Below are positions 26,581 through 35,502 of a stretch of 64,000 nucleotides of DNA, in pieces. The notes below the pieces were generated by a model. That model saw only the letters and a program-made list of their open reading frames with translations. It did not search any database and had not been told where the DNA came from. Made by a program: the position numbers and the translations under genes. Positions within the stretch are counted from its first letter, which is position 1. Every line of letters begins with the position of its first letter. Origin of the DNA: an uncultured Acetatifactor sp. GTDB lineage: Bacteria > Bacillota > Clostridia > Lachnospirales > Lachnospiraceae. The stretch lies in the NCBI GenBank assembly GCA_910578815.1, contig CAJTSE010000006.1, positions 175,812 through 239,811 on the forward strand, read 5' to 3'.

Positions 26581-27354
26581 ATGAATCATGCGGTTTTACA
26601 GACAAAGGGACTTTGCAAGACATATATCGTGAACAAGCATCAGAACAATGTGTTGAAAAACGTCGATCTGACGATCAGCGAAGGGGAAATGGTAGCGGTC
26701 ATGGGACCCTCAGGCTCAGGCAAAAGCACGCTGCTCTACTGCGTTTCGGGAATGGACAGAGTGACCGCGGGCAAGGTGTTCTTTAACGGCAAAGAGACGG
26801 CAAAGCTGGGCGATAAGGAGCTTGCAAGGCTCAGACTGGACGAAATGGGCTTCATTTTCCAGCAGATGTACATGATGAAAAATCTTTCGGTGCTTGACAA
26901 TATTATTTTTCCTGCGGTAAAGTCGAAAAAGAATGCAGAGAGCCGCAGGCAGACCGAAGAGCGGGGCCGAGCGCTCATGCGCAGGCTTGGCATCGACAGC
27001 GTGGGCGGCAACGACATCAACGAGGTATCGGGCGGGCAGCTTCAGAGGGCCTGTATCTGCCGGAGTATGATAAACAATCCCAGGATGATCTTTGCCGACG
27101 AGCCCACAGGCGCATTAAACCGTGCCAGCTCCGATGAGGTCATGAACGAGCTGCTCTCCTTAAACCGCGATGGTACTACGATCATGTGCGTGACCCATGA
27201 TTCAAAGGTTGCCGCTAAGTGCAGCAGGGTGCTTTACCTTGTGGACGGCGGTATCGTTGGGGAAAAGGAAATGGGACATTTTAACGGCGGTGACAGGGAG
27301 CTTCGCGACCGCGAAAGAGAGCTGAACAACTGGCTTATGGAACAGGGCTGGTGA
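26581..27354 (+). CDS. ABC ATPase partner of the FtsX-type permease
   Basis: 257 residues. Walker A GPSGSGKST, Q-loop FIFQQMYMM, signature VSGGQLQR, Walker B MIFADEPTGALN, switch VTHDSKVA; the set is typical of the LolD/MacB family. The C-terminus carries an extra charged segment (RELRDRERELNNWL). AAGGAGG precedes the ATG by 9 nt. Confidence 0.92.
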   Translation: MNHAVLQTKGLCKTYIVNKHQNNVLKNVDLTISEGEMVAVMGPSGSGKSTLLYCVSGMDRVTAGKVFFNGKETAKLGDKELARLRLDEMGFIFQQMYMMKNLSVLDNIIFPAVKSKKNAESRRQTEERGRALMRRLGIDSVGGNDINEVSGGQLQRACICRSMINNPRMIFADEPTGALNRASSDEVMNELLSLNRDGTTIMCVTHDSKVAAKCSRVLYLVDGGIVGEKEMGHFNGGDRELRDRERELNNWLMEQGW

Positions 27355-27373
27355 TATTTGCAGAGGTGATTTT

Positions 27374-28036
27374 ATGATTGATATTTTGATTGTGGAAGAC
27401 GATAAGGAGCTGGCCGGCTTGTTGACGGACTTTCTGCGTGACGAGGGCTATACTGTGTCAAGTGTGGACAGCGGAGAGCGTGCAGGGCAGCTCTTTGAAC
27501 GATATGGCGCAAGGCTTGTGGTGCTTGACATCAATCTCCCCGATGGAAACGGCTTTGCGGTCTGCTCCAAACTGCGGGAAAGTGCGGATACGCCCATATT
27601 GATTGTCAGTTCAAGGACAGGCAAGGAGGACAAGCTGAACGGCTTTGACCTGGGGGCGGACGATTATATTGAAAAGCCCTATGACATTGATCTTCTGATC
27701 GCTAAGATCAAGGGGATATTTAAGCGGCGGTATCAGCGCAATCTATTGTCGGCGGACGGTGTGACCCTCAATCTTGCAGATAAAACAGTGGTCATCGACG
27801 GAAAGCCCCTGGAACTGCCGGCCAAGGAATTTGACCTGTTGGCGCTTCTGCTTGAGAATCAGGGTAAAGCTTTGAAAAAAGAGTACCTGTTTCGTACTGT
27901 CTGGGGCAGCGACAGTGATTCGGAGCTGCAGACGCTCCATGTGCATATCAATCGACTTCGTCAGAAGCTGGGTGATGATCCTAAGAATGCAAAGCGTTTG
28001 CTGACCGTCTGGGGTGTGGGGTATAAGTTTGTATGA
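27374..28036 (+). CDS. OmpR-family response regulator
   Basis: 220 residues. The receiver domain (IVEDDKELAG; phospho-acceptor in VVLDINLPDGNG; VSSRTG; K in YIEKPYD) is followed by a winged-helix DNA-binding domain (ELPAKEFDLLALLLEN, TLHVHINRLRQKLG). It overlaps the kinase gene by 4 bp (ATGA). It likely binds the direct repeats at 24104-24120. Confidence 0.93.
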   Translation: MIDILIVEDDKELAGLLTDFLRDEGYTVSSVDSGERAGQLFERYGARLVVLDINLPDGNGFAVCSKLRESADTPILIVSSRTGKEDKLNGFDLGADDYIEKPYDIDLLIAKIKGIFKRRYQRNLLSADGVTLNLADKTVVIDGKPLELPAKEFDLLALLLENQGKALKKEYLFRTVWGSDSDSELQTLHVHINRLRQKLGDDPKNAKRLLTVWGVGYKFV

Positions 28037-29250
28037 AAGCTTTCAGAAGACTGTGTATGGCAGTGATAACGGTATTTCTTTTGCTGACGGCGGTTTGCAA
28101 TCTGTTTCTTGTGGGAGTAAAAAACAGCAATGAGGGTATTTATCGCGTGGAGGCCAAACGGCTGGCAAATGAGATAGCGGAGACAGGAAGCTTTGAGCTT
28201 GAAAAATATCCCCATATTACAGGGGTGTTCCAGGCGGAAGGCGATGACCTGTACAGCTCCGATGCACATTATCTGATTATCAAAGCAGGCGGCGCGCTGT
28301 ATCGTGTGGAGTATACTATCGGAAACGGACAGCGCGGCATTGCGGCCGTAAACGGTGCATTTGGCGCGCTGTTCCTGCTGATGCTGTGGCTTTTGTATTA
28401 TATTCGGAAGCATATCCTTGTGCCCTTCAACAGGCTGAACGATGTCTCTCAGGAGCTGGCAAGGGGCAATCTTGCGGTTCCGATTCCGGAGGAAAAAAGC
28501 CGCTTCTTTGGAAAATTTACATGGAGTGTGAATCTCCTGCGTGAGAGTATCGAGGACAGCCGCAAAAAAGAAATCGCCATGCAGCGGGACAAAAAACTCC
28601 TGCTGCTCTCTCTTTCCCATGACATCAAAACGCCCTTGTCAGCAATAAAGCTTGGTGCAAAGGTACTTGCCAGGGGATTATACAAGGACGAGGAAAAACG
28701 ACGTGCTGCTGCGGAAAGCATCAACTCCCGTGCGGATGAGATAGAGCGTTTTGTCAGTGAGATCACAAAGGCGGCAAGCGAGGACTTTATGAGCTTTGAG
28801 GTCACACCGGGGGAGGCATTTCTAAGTGCTGTCATCACAAGAATAGAGGCGAGATATGCACCCTGCTTTGCCATGCGGGGAACGGAGCTTGTAATTCAAA
28901 AAACGGAGGACTGTATTCTTTCCTGCGACCCTGATCGCCTTGCGGAGTGCCTGCAGAATCTGCTTGAAAATGCGATCAAATACGGTGACGGCAGGCGAAT
29001 CGAGATCAGCTTTGATAAGATGGACGGCTGTAAGCTTATCACGGTAGCAAATACAGGCTGCACGCTTGAAGGTAAAGAGCTGCCGCAGATATTTGAGAGC
29101 TTTCATCGCGGAAATAATGCGAACGGGGTGCAGGGCAACGGGCTTGGTCTTTTCATATGCCGCAGACTGATGGGGCTTATGAACGGAGCGGTATATGCGG
29201 ATATTCGGGAGGGATGTTTTTTTATAACGCTTGTTGTTAAAATGGCGTAA
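28033..29250 (+). CDS. Sensor histidine kinase of the first ABC/two-component operon
   Basis: 405 residues. TM1 at ~8-28, a ~65-residue external sensor, TM2 near 110-130, a HAMP linker, HisKA with LSLSHDIKTPLSAIK, and HATPase_c with N-box QNLLENAIKYGDG and G boxes VANTGC and GNGLGLFICRR. The small external domain fits detection through the cognate transporter or of a peptide ligand. Confidence 0.9.
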   Translation: MKAFRRLCMAVITVFLLLTAVCNLFLVGVKNSNEGIYRVEAKRLANEIAETGSFELEKYPHITGVFQAEGDDLYSSDAHYLIIKAGGALYRVEYTIGNGQRGIAAVNGAFGALFLLMLWLLYYIRKHILVPFNRLNDVSQELARGNLAVPIPEEKSRFFGKFTWSVNLLRESIEDSRKKEIAMQRDKKLLLLSLSHDIKTPLSAIKLGAKVLARGLYKDEEKRRAAAESINSRADEIERFVSEITKAASEDFMSFEVTPGEAFLSAVITRIEARYAPCFAMRGTELVIQKTEDCILSCDPDRLAECLQNLLENAIKYGDGRRIEISFDKMDGCKLITVANTGCTLEGKELPQIFESFHRGNNANGVQGNGLGLFICRRLMGLMNGAVYADIREGCFFITLVVKMA

Positions 29251-29261
29251 AGGACAACTGC

Positions 29262-29554
29262 TTGAAGAAGGTAGGCTATTTTACAGATGATCGTTTTGAT
29301 GTTGGTATCGAGACCGTAAAGGATGGAAATAACAGATTTCGAATTTATGATATAGAGAAAACGGTGGTTGATATTGTTTTTTACCGGGAAAAAATTGGAA
29401 TTGAAGAAACGAAAGAAGTTCTTATAACCTATTTGCAGCGGAGTGACCGTAATCTGAACAGGCTAATCAGATATGCGGAGATGCTCAAATGTGGGGATGT
29501 AATGAAAAAGTATCTGGAGGTGCTGGTATGACAAACACAAAGGTTTACACTTAG
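29262..29554 (+). pseudogene. AbiE-type toxin-antitoxin remnant (antitoxin C-terminus, toxin stub)
   Basis: 29262-29531 encodes 89 residues resembling the C-terminal half of AbiEi-type antitoxins: RFRIYDIEKTVVDIVFYR, KIGIEETKEVL and DRNLNRLIRYAEML. The N-terminal winged helix is missing; the fragment begins 11 bp after the kinase stop. ATG 29528 overlaps the antitoxin TGA exactly as in intact abiE operons, but the toxin frame ends after eight codons at TAG 29552-29554. The pair is therefore inactive; the antitoxin fragment could only be translated from TTG 29262. Confidence 0.7.
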
Positions 29555-29613
29555 GGTGGTATTTTCTTGTATGCACTATTTGCTGATTTGATTAAAAAGT
29601 CCTTTACAAAACG

Positions 29614-30359
29614 TCACTGGATACCCCATTTTAGTAATCCTAATATCGTTAAATGTACAGGATAGAACAAATAGAAAAACCATTTATGTATTTTCGCTTT
29701 ACTGCCACATTGTTCGCTATAGAGGAAAATAAGCATGAGCGGAACAAACAGTACACCCATCTGATACCATGAAGAATGGAAACCAGTATACATGATCATT
29801 AGGGCATTAGGAATAAAGAAAGTTAATGTAAAAGCTGTCCATTTGGCTTTCGGCCTGTTACGGTATATATGAACAAACAGACTGCCAAGTACGTTCATAA
29901 ATGCCCAGTCTCCTATACAAGAAAGCAGGCATAACAGGATAATAGATACGATTTTTATTGCTTTTTTCATCTTAGGACTTTCCCATATTCTGATAGCACT
30001 AAGGCCAAGGAAAAGCGTAAAGATAACGCTCTGCAAAGAATTTAGTAAAATAAGCCCGTTTTCAAAATGAAGAAGTAGAGAGCCAAATTCAAAATATACA
30101 AATGCCGGCCAGGAAATAAATGCGAAAAGAGCCAGTCTTTTTTGATATTTACTGACATTTTTGGTATAGGAATAGCCTTCTCCGACAAAATAAGCCATTG
30201 TTGGCCCGGTAAGCCGTCCGATAAGGTGCATACATGCACAAAGAGATGGATTGATGGCATAAAAAAGCCTGCAGTATGGTCTATCAACATGGCAATAATG
30301 ACGATATATTTTATCTGATTTCTGTTCAGGTATCCTCGGTTTGCAAGTACATCTGCCAT
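29614..30359 (-). pseudogene. TraX-family membrane protein, frameshifted
   Basis: The N-terminal part (MADVLANRGYLNRNQIKYI and ALIDHTAGFF-like AMLIDHTAGFFMP) and the C-terminal part (MHLIGRLTGPTMAYFVGEG, YFEFGSLLLHFENG, FYLFYPVHLTILGLLKW) are in different frames, joined at about 30225-30270. TraX proteins are multi-pass acyltransferase-like proteins first known from F-pilin acetylation and are common on Firmicute chromosomes. The 205-residue C-terminal ORF lacks the first membrane segments. Confirm with reads that the shift is real. Confidence 0.75.
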
Positions 30360-30429
30360 CTTCTGCTGATCTCTCTTAATAACATTGATGTCCTGTTTTG
30401 GCAACACCCGTATATTCTATCATAGTGAC

Positions 30430-30458
30430 AGTTAATAAACAAATATTATTTTTGTCAA
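30430..30458 (-). promoter_or_regulatory. Promoter of the traX pseudogene
   Basis: Minus strand TTGACA (30458-30453), 17-nt spacer, TTAACT (30435-30430). Confidence 0.5.
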
Positions 30459-30535
30459 ATAAAATATAAGGTACATAGGGAATGGCGCAGGCGAATGCCA
30501 AAGGATTACATCCATACGAAAAGTAATATTAATGT

Positions 30536-30564
30536 TTGCTCAAATCTGCCCAAGATGGTAGAAT
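30536..30564 (+). promoter_or_regulatory. Promoter of the fucosidase gene
   Basis: TTGCTC (30536-30541), 17-nt spacer, TAGAAT (30559-30564), leaving a leader of ~80 nt. Confidence 0.55.
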
Positions 30565-30649
30565 AACTTCATAGGCCGATGTGCTGGTCTTAGGCCGGCA
30601 TGATGGCCTTGGGACGGTGAAAGTGTAAATCAGGGAGGGGTAACGGAAA

Positions 30650-32125
30650 ATGTACGACAAACAGGCATGGCTTCAGAAAATTGAGGAAGTGATTGCAAAA
30701 GGGCCCTACAGAGCGGACTGGAATTCCCTGTCCGCATACAGGGTGCCGGAATGGTATAAAAACGCGAAGTTTGGTATTTTTATTCACTGGGGAATATATA
30801 GTGTTCCGGCGTTTGGGAACGAATGGTATTCCCGGAACATGTATATCCAGGGCAGCCCGGAGTTTGAGCATCACAGAAAGACCTATGGGGAACAGAAGGA
30901 TTTCGGATATAAGGACTTTATCCCCATGTTTCGGGCGGAAAAGTTTGATCCTAAGGAGTGGGCGGAGCTTTTTAAAAAGGCAGGTGCGCAGTATGTGGTG
31001 CCGGTGGCGGAGCATCATGACGGATTTCAGATGTATGACAGTGAGATCTCTAAGTGGAATGCTGCCAACATGGGACCGAAGCGGAACGTATTGGGAGAGC
31101 TGTCCGCAGAGTTTAACCGGCAGGGTATGGTGAACGGCGCGTCCACCCACCGGATCGAGCATTGGTTTTTTATGGGTCACGGGAAGGAATTTGAGAGTGA
31201 CATCACGGACGCGGAGCAGGAGGGAGATTTCTACTGGCCGGCCATGCCGGAGCGGGACCATTATGATCTGTTTAGCGAGCCTGCGCCGACGGTAGATTTT
31301 CTGGAGGACTGGATGATCCGTACCTGCGAGCTGATTGACAGATACCGGATCAAGGTCCTGTATTTCGACTGGTGGATCCAGCATCAGAGCGCAAAGCCCT
31401 ATCTGCAGAAAATTGCGGCCTATTATTACAACAGGGCTGCGGAGTGGGGAGAAGAGGTGGTCATCTGCTATAAGCATGACGCATTCATGTTCGGTACTGC
31501 TTTGGTAGACATTGAGCGGGGCCAGTTTGCGCAGATACAGCCCTTTTACTGGCAGACGGATACCGCCATTGCGAAGAATTCCTGGTGCTACACGGAAAAT
31601 AATGACTTTAAAAAGGCAAAGGATATTTTGTGCGACCTGGTGGATATTGTCAGCAAGAACGGTAACCTGCTTTTGAACGTGGGGCCTAAGGCGGACGGGA
31701 CCATTTCGGATGAGGACAGAGCGGTGCTGCTGGAAATCGGTGACTGGATGGAGAAAAACGGAGAGGCTGTTTATGGCACCAGACCCTGGCGGATCGCGGC
31801 GGAGGGGCCCACGGAGGTGGCGGAGGGCCAGTTTACGGACGGTAAGGATAAGGTGTTTACGGCCGAGGACTTCCGGTTTACGGTCAAGGGGGACAGCTTG
31901 TATGCCATTTGTCTTCATTATCCGGAAGACGGAAAGGTAACGATTAAGGCGCTGGGCGAGCAGGACGCTTCCCATTTACCTAAGTTTCACGGTATTATCA
32001 AAAGTGTGGAGGTGTTGGGCTTTGAGGAACAGCCTGACTGGAAGCGGGACGGAGAAGGGCTGCATATTGAAACAAAGGCGGTAAGCAGCGACAAGCCGGT
32101 GGTGTTTAAGATCACGCTGATGTGA
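30650..32125 (+). CDS. GH29 alpha-L-fucosidase
   Basis: 491 residues, no signal peptide, so it acts on imported fucosylated oligosaccharides. Family markers: WYKNAKFGIFIHWGIYSVP with H46, EHHDGF (H122, H123) and VLYFDWW with the likely nucleophile D240, followed by NLLLNVGPKADGTI near the barrel end and a C-terminal beta domain. The acid/base is not conserved in GH29 and cannot be assigned by eye. It is transcribed alone: a promoter lies upstream and a terminator overlaps the stop codon. Confidence 0.93.
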   Translation: MYDKQAWLQKIEEVIAKGPYRADWNSLSAYRVPEWYKNAKFGIFIHWGIYSVPAFGNEWYSRNMYIQGSPEFEHHRKTYGEQKDFGYKDFIPMFRAEKFDPKEWAELFKKAGAQYVVPVAEHHDGFQMYDSEISKWNAANMGPKRNVLGELSAEFNRQGMVNGASTHRIEHWFFMGHGKEFESDITDAEQEGDFYWPAMPERDHYDLFSEPAPTVDFLEDWMIRTCELIDRYRIKVLYFDWWIQHQSAKPYLQKIAAYYYNRAAEWGEEVVICYKHDAFMFGTALVDIERGQFAQIQPFYWQTDTAIAKNSWCYTENNDFKKAKDILCDLVDIVSKNGNLLLNVGPKADGTISDEDRAVLLEIGDWMEKNGEAVYGTRPWRIAAEGPTEVAEGQFTDGKDKVFTAEDFRFTVKGDSLYAICLHYPEDGKVTIKALGEQDASHLPKFHGIIKSVEVLGFEEQPDWKRDGEGLHIETKAVSSDKPVVFKITLM

Positions 32126-32148
32126 ATGCCTGAAACGAGGCATTTTTT
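32125..32148 (+). terminator. Intrinsic terminator of the fucosidase gene
   Basis: AATGCCT (32125-32131), loop GAAACG, AGGCATT (32138-32144) and a T6 run. The stem begins at the last base of the stop codon. Confidence 0.88.
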
Positions 32149-32239
32149 GCGGGCCGGATTGCCGGTATGGGGAGGATAAGCCGCGGCAAGGTGGCTTTGC
32201 ATATCACCGGAGCCTTGCAAAGCGGAATTGGGGGGCAAG

Positions 32240-33403
32240 ATGCGTTTTTTAGCAACGGAAGAAAATGTAAGAATTACAGGAAGGACCTTGTTTGTGGGAA
32301 ATACCCGGTATCTGGGCTTTTCCGGCAGCGCGGTTTCCTTTACCTTTGAGGGAAAGAAGGCTCAGGCTTCTATTTGGAGCAATGCCAATGAGTGGGGCGA
32401 GGGCAGCGACGTACTGCGGGGAAGGCTTGCGGTTTATGTGGACGGAGGGGAAGAGCCGGAAAGGCGTATCACCCTGGACAGGGAAGAAGCCGTTTATACT
32501 CTGTATGAGAGCGAGCAGGAAAAAAAGGTTACATTGACAGTGGTAAAATATTCCGAGGCGGCCTTCGGAAAGTGCGGTATCCGCTATCTGGAGGTCGACA
32601 CGGACAGGCTGCTTCCGCCGCCTGCCCATAAGGCGCGAAAGCTGGAGATCATCGGTGATTCCATTTCCTGCGGCTACGGGGTTGAGGCGGAGAACGAGCA
32701 GCAGCCCTTTCATACGGCCACGGAAAACCCCACCAAATCTTATTCCCTGCTGACGGCCGGGGCGTTAAACGCAGAGGCCAGCCTGATTTCCTGGAGCGGC
32801 AACGGCATCATATCAGGATATGTGGAGGAAACGGCGGAAGCGCCCTCGGACGGATGTCTGATGCCGAAAATATATGAATATACAGACCTTTCCGGTTCGG
32901 AAACCCTTTACGGACCGGATGAGAGCAAATGGGAAAAATGGGATTTCAGCAGGTTTGTACCGGACATGATATTGGTCAATCTGGGCACCAACGACTGCAG
33001 CTGGTGCAAGGATATTCAGGAAAGAAAGGATCACTTCAAGGATCGGTATGTGGAATTTTTAAGGGCTGTCCGGGGACATAATCCGCAGGCGCAGATTTTG
33101 TGTATGCTGGGGACCATGGACCAAAGAGTGTTGAAGGAGGCTGAAGAGGCGGTCAGGATTTTTTCGGAGACGGCAAAGGATGAGGGCGTTCATTTCCTTG
33201 CTCTGCCGCCGCAGAATCCGGAGGACGGCTATGGGGCAGACTGGCATCCAAGTCCTCTGACGCAGAAGAAAACGGCGGAGATCGTGACGGCGGAGATTCG
33301 ACAGATTATGGGTTGGCAGCGCCGGCATGTTGGGGTAGTGGAAAGCATGGAGGAATCCGGTCATGAAAATATATTTGATGCGGCATGGGGAAACGGAATA
33401 TAA
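32240..33403 (+). CDS. SGNH/CE2-like carbohydrate esterase
   Basis: 387 residues. A jelly-roll N-terminal domain (~1-130, GNTRYLGFSGSAVSFTFEG) precedes an SGNH hydrolase domain, the layout of CE2 acetyl esterases. Catalytic blocks: GDSISCGYG with S141, the N-containing WSGNGI, GTND (249-252), and DWHPS with D334 and H336. No signal peptide, so deacetylation would happen on imported sugars. Placement after the fucosidase suggests acetylated, fucosylated glycans. ATG 32240 follows a G-rich tract. It overlaps the phosphatase gene by 41 bp. Confidence 0.88.
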   Translation: MRFLATEENVRITGRTLFVGNTRYLGFSGSAVSFTFEGKKAQASIWSNANEWGEGSDVLRGRLAVYVDGGEEPERRITLDREEAVYTLYESEQEKKVTLTVVKYSEAAFGKCGIRYLEVDTDRLLPPPAHKARKLEIIGDSISCGYGVEAENEQQPFHTATENPTKSYSLLTAGALNAEASLISWSGNGIISGYVEETAEAPSDGCLMPKIYEYTDLSGSETLYGPDESKWEKWDFSRFVPDMILVNLGTNDCSWCKDIQERKDHFKDRYVEFLRAVRGHNPQAQILCMLGTMDQRVLKEAEEAVRIFSETAKDEGVHFLALPPQNPEDGYGADWHPSPLTQKKTAEIVTAEIRQIMGWQRRHVGVVESMEESGHENIFDAAWGNGI

Positions 33404-34028
33404 CAGGGTCGGCAGGCTACAGGGGCAGAGCGATATTCCCTTAAATGAGTTCGGAATTCAGCTGGCGGAAAAGACGGCAGAGGGCCTGAAAAGTGTAAGC
33501 TTTGACGCGGTTTTCAGCTCCCCCCTACAGCGGGCGCTGGAGACGGCCCGGATTGTAAGCGGCAGCAGGGATGTGAAAGTGGAGACGGATGAGCGCCTGA
33601 AGGAGATTCACTTCGGCGCTGGGGAGGGCGCCCGTTTCGACGAGGCCAAGAAGGACGAAGCTCACCCGGTTCACAATTTTTTCTGCAATCCGGGATGCTA
33701 TGTTCCCAAGGGAGATGCGGAATCCTTTGACCAGGTCCGGGAGCGGGGGAAGTCTTTTCTGGAGGATAAAATTTTTCCGTTGGAGGCTAAGCTTACCGCG
33801 GAAGGCACTACCCTCCATGGCAGTGAGAACGGCAATGTGCTGATTGTGGCTCACGGAGCTTTTAACCGCTGTATCTTAAACAGAATTGCCGGGATTCCGG
33901 ACAGGGAATTTTGGACGATTAATCTGCCCAACTGTGCAGTGTCCATTCTTTCTCTGGAAGGTGGGGAGCTGCGGATCGTTGAAGCAAGCAGGGTTTATTA
34001 CGGTACGCCGGTAAACGGAAGGCCCTAG
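33363..34028 (+). CDS. Histidine phosphatase (phosphoglycerate-mutase-like)
   Basis: 221 residues. The phospho-acceptor motif LMRHGETEYN opens the protein; SSPLQRALETA, the acid LKEIHFGAGEG and the second His in VAHGAFNR complete the active site. Such enzymes act on sugar phosphates, nucleotides or cofactors; the substrate is not evident. GGAGG is 8 nt from the ATG, inside the end of the esterase gene. The TAG stop forms the first bases of the structured repeat that follows. Confidence 0.88.
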   Translation: MKIYLMRHGETEYNRVGRLQGQSDIPLNEFGIQLAEKTAEGLKSVSFDAVFSSPLQRALETARIVSGSRDVKVETDERLKEIHFGAGEGARFDEAKKDEAHPVHNFFCNPGCYVPKGDAESFDQVRERGKSFLEDKIFPLEAKLTAEGTTLHGSENGNVLIVAHGAFNRCILNRIAGIPDREFWTINLPNCAVSILSLEGGELRIVEASRVYYGTPVNGRP

Positions 34029-34165
34029 TGTGAGAAGTACTTCTAACTGTCTACGGCAGTTTCCACTCACAGCACAAAGCCGGCTTGGCTGTTTCGTGGA
34101 GAAGTACTAAGTCTGCTATGCAGACTTTTCTCACACAGGAGAATGCCCCAAACGGGACATTCTCC
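34026..34165 (+). ncRNA. Structured repeat element, copy 1 (candidate RNA)
   Basis: A closing stem, GTGTGAGAA (34028-34036) with TTCTCACAC (34128-34136), surrounds P2 (34037-34044 with 34100-34107), P3 (34045-34051 with 34055-34061), a variable arm (34063-34099) and P5 (34109-34116 with 34120-34127). A separate hairpin P6 (34138-34145 with 34158-34165) follows. The same architecture recurs at 57837-57983 with compensatory changes. It lies 65 bp before tatD. It may be a leader RNA, a small RNA, or the transcript of a short mobile repeat. Confidence 0.65.
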
Positions 34166-34229
34166 GTGCGGCGGAATCATGGAGATTAGCGTGAGGGAAA
34201 GCTCTAATTAGAAAGGCACGGTTGTTAGG

Positions 34230-35015
34230 ATGACAGATATTTTCGATACACATGCGCATTATGATGATGAGGCTTTTGACGAGGACCGGGAGGCTTTGCT
34301 GGAGGCTTTGCCGAAAAACGGCATTGAGAAGGTGGTGAATGTGGGCTCCAGTCTGGAAGCCTGCAGGAAGACTCTGGCGTTGACGGAAAAATATGATTAT
34401 ATTTACGGGGCGATCGGTATTCATCCCAGTGACAGCGGGGAGCTGGACGAGGAAGCCTTTGTCTGGCTTGAACAGCAATGTCAGTCGGAAAAGTGCGTAG
34501 CTGTGGGAGAGATCGGTCTGGATTATTATTGGGACGAGCCTGCAAGGGAGGTTCAGCAGAAGTGGTTCAGACGGCAGTTAAATCTGGCCGGGAAAGTTAA
34601 AAAACCGGTGATTATCCACTCCAGAGAGGCGGCGAAGGACACGGCGGATATTTTAAAGGAGGAAAGAGCGGAAGAGCTTGGCGGCGTCATCCACTGCTAT
34701 TCCTATACCAGGGAAATGGCCAGGACCTTTTTGGATATGGGCTTTTACTTTGGAATTGGCGGGGTGCTGACCTTTAAAAACGCCAGAAAGCTGAAGGAGG
34801 CGGTGGAGTACATTCCGCTGGAGCGCATTGTCCTGGAGACGGACTGTCCCTATCTGGCGCCGGTGCCAAACAGGGGGAAGCGGAACAGCTCTCTGAATCT
34901 TGGCTTTGTGGTTTCTGCGCTGGCGGAAATTAAGGGCATGGAGGAAGAGGCGGTGCGGCAGGCGGTTTGGAAGAATTCCCATGAGCTGTACCGCTTAAAG
35001 TCGACAGAAGAATGA
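34230..35015 (+). CDS. TatD-family metal-dependent nuclease
   Basis: 261 residues, TIM-barrel amidohydrolase-like DNase. Metal ligands are in FDTHAHYDD, the Glu of GEIGLDYYW, PVIIHSREA, HCYSYT and ETDCPYLAP; SLNLGFVVSALAEIKG closes the family signature. It is a probable 3'-5' exonuclease or deacylase-like repair enzyme. It overlaps the GNAT gene by 4 bp. The RBS is weak or distant, and the structured element lies in its leader. Confidence 0.92.
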   Translation: MTDIFDTHAHYDDEAFDEDREALLEALPKNGIEKVVNVGSSLEACRKTLALTEKYDYIYGAIGIHPSDSGELDEEAFVWLEQQCQSEKCVAVGEIGLDYYWDEPAREVQQKWFRRQLNLAGKVKKPVIIHSREAAKDTADILKEERAEELGGVIHCYSYTREMARTFLDMGFYFGIGGVLTFKNARKLKEAVEYIPLERIVLETDCPYLAPVPNRGKRNSSLNLGFVVSALAEIKGMEEEAVRQAVWKNSHELYRLKSTEE

Positions 35016-35500
35016 GAAATATTGAGATTGAATTTAACAGAATGGACACGGCGATTTCCGTTATGCGGGAGGTTGCCGCATGGGGGCGTGAACAGGGATA
35101 CAGGGTATGGCCCGATGCCTGGCTGACGCCGGAAGAACTGATTACGCCTGATGCCCGGCCGGAGAATTTCTGCATCGGGATCATGGACGGTGAAATTGCC
35201 TGCGCCTTTATTCTGCAGTGGGCTGATTCGGCCTATTGGCCTCAGGCACCGGAATATGAAGCCGCCTATCTGCACAAGTTCTGCGTATGTCGTAAATTCG
35301 CAGGGATGGGCATGACGAAGCTTGTCACGGAAGCAATCAGGGCAGAGTGTATGAAGCGGGGTGCCAGGTATATTCGTCTGGATACCGGCCTGGATGAAAA
35401 AAGGGTCAGAAAGATTTATCTGAATGCCGGATATAAGATAGTAGACATCATTGACTATCCGAACGGAGGCTCGATGGCGCTGTATGAGATGGAGGTATAG
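35012..35500 (+). CDS. GNAT N-acetyltransferase
   Basis: 162 residues. One GNAT domain with strand FCIGIMDGEIACAFILQW, the CoA-binding KFCVCRKFAGMGMTKLVTEA and the closing IRLDTGLDEKRVRKIYLNAGY. Substrate unknown. Its start overlaps tatD (ATGA), and 2 bp separate it from the methyltransferase gene, so the three are one operon. Confidence 0.85.
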   Translation: MRNIEIEFNRMDTAISVMREVAAWGREQGYRVWPDAWLTPEELITPDARPENFCIGIMDGEIACAFILQWADSAYWPQAPEYEAAYLHKFCVCRKFAGMGMTKLVTEAIRAECMKRGARYIRLDTGLDEKRVRKIYLNAGYKIVDIIDYPNGGSMALYEMEV

Positions 35501-35502
35501 GC

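Noticed and set aside
30590..31975. 461-codon minus-strand ORF opposite the fucosidase
   Set aside because: It is the mirror frame of a well-supported GH29 gene, has Arg/Leu/His-rich composition, no family motif and no RBS.
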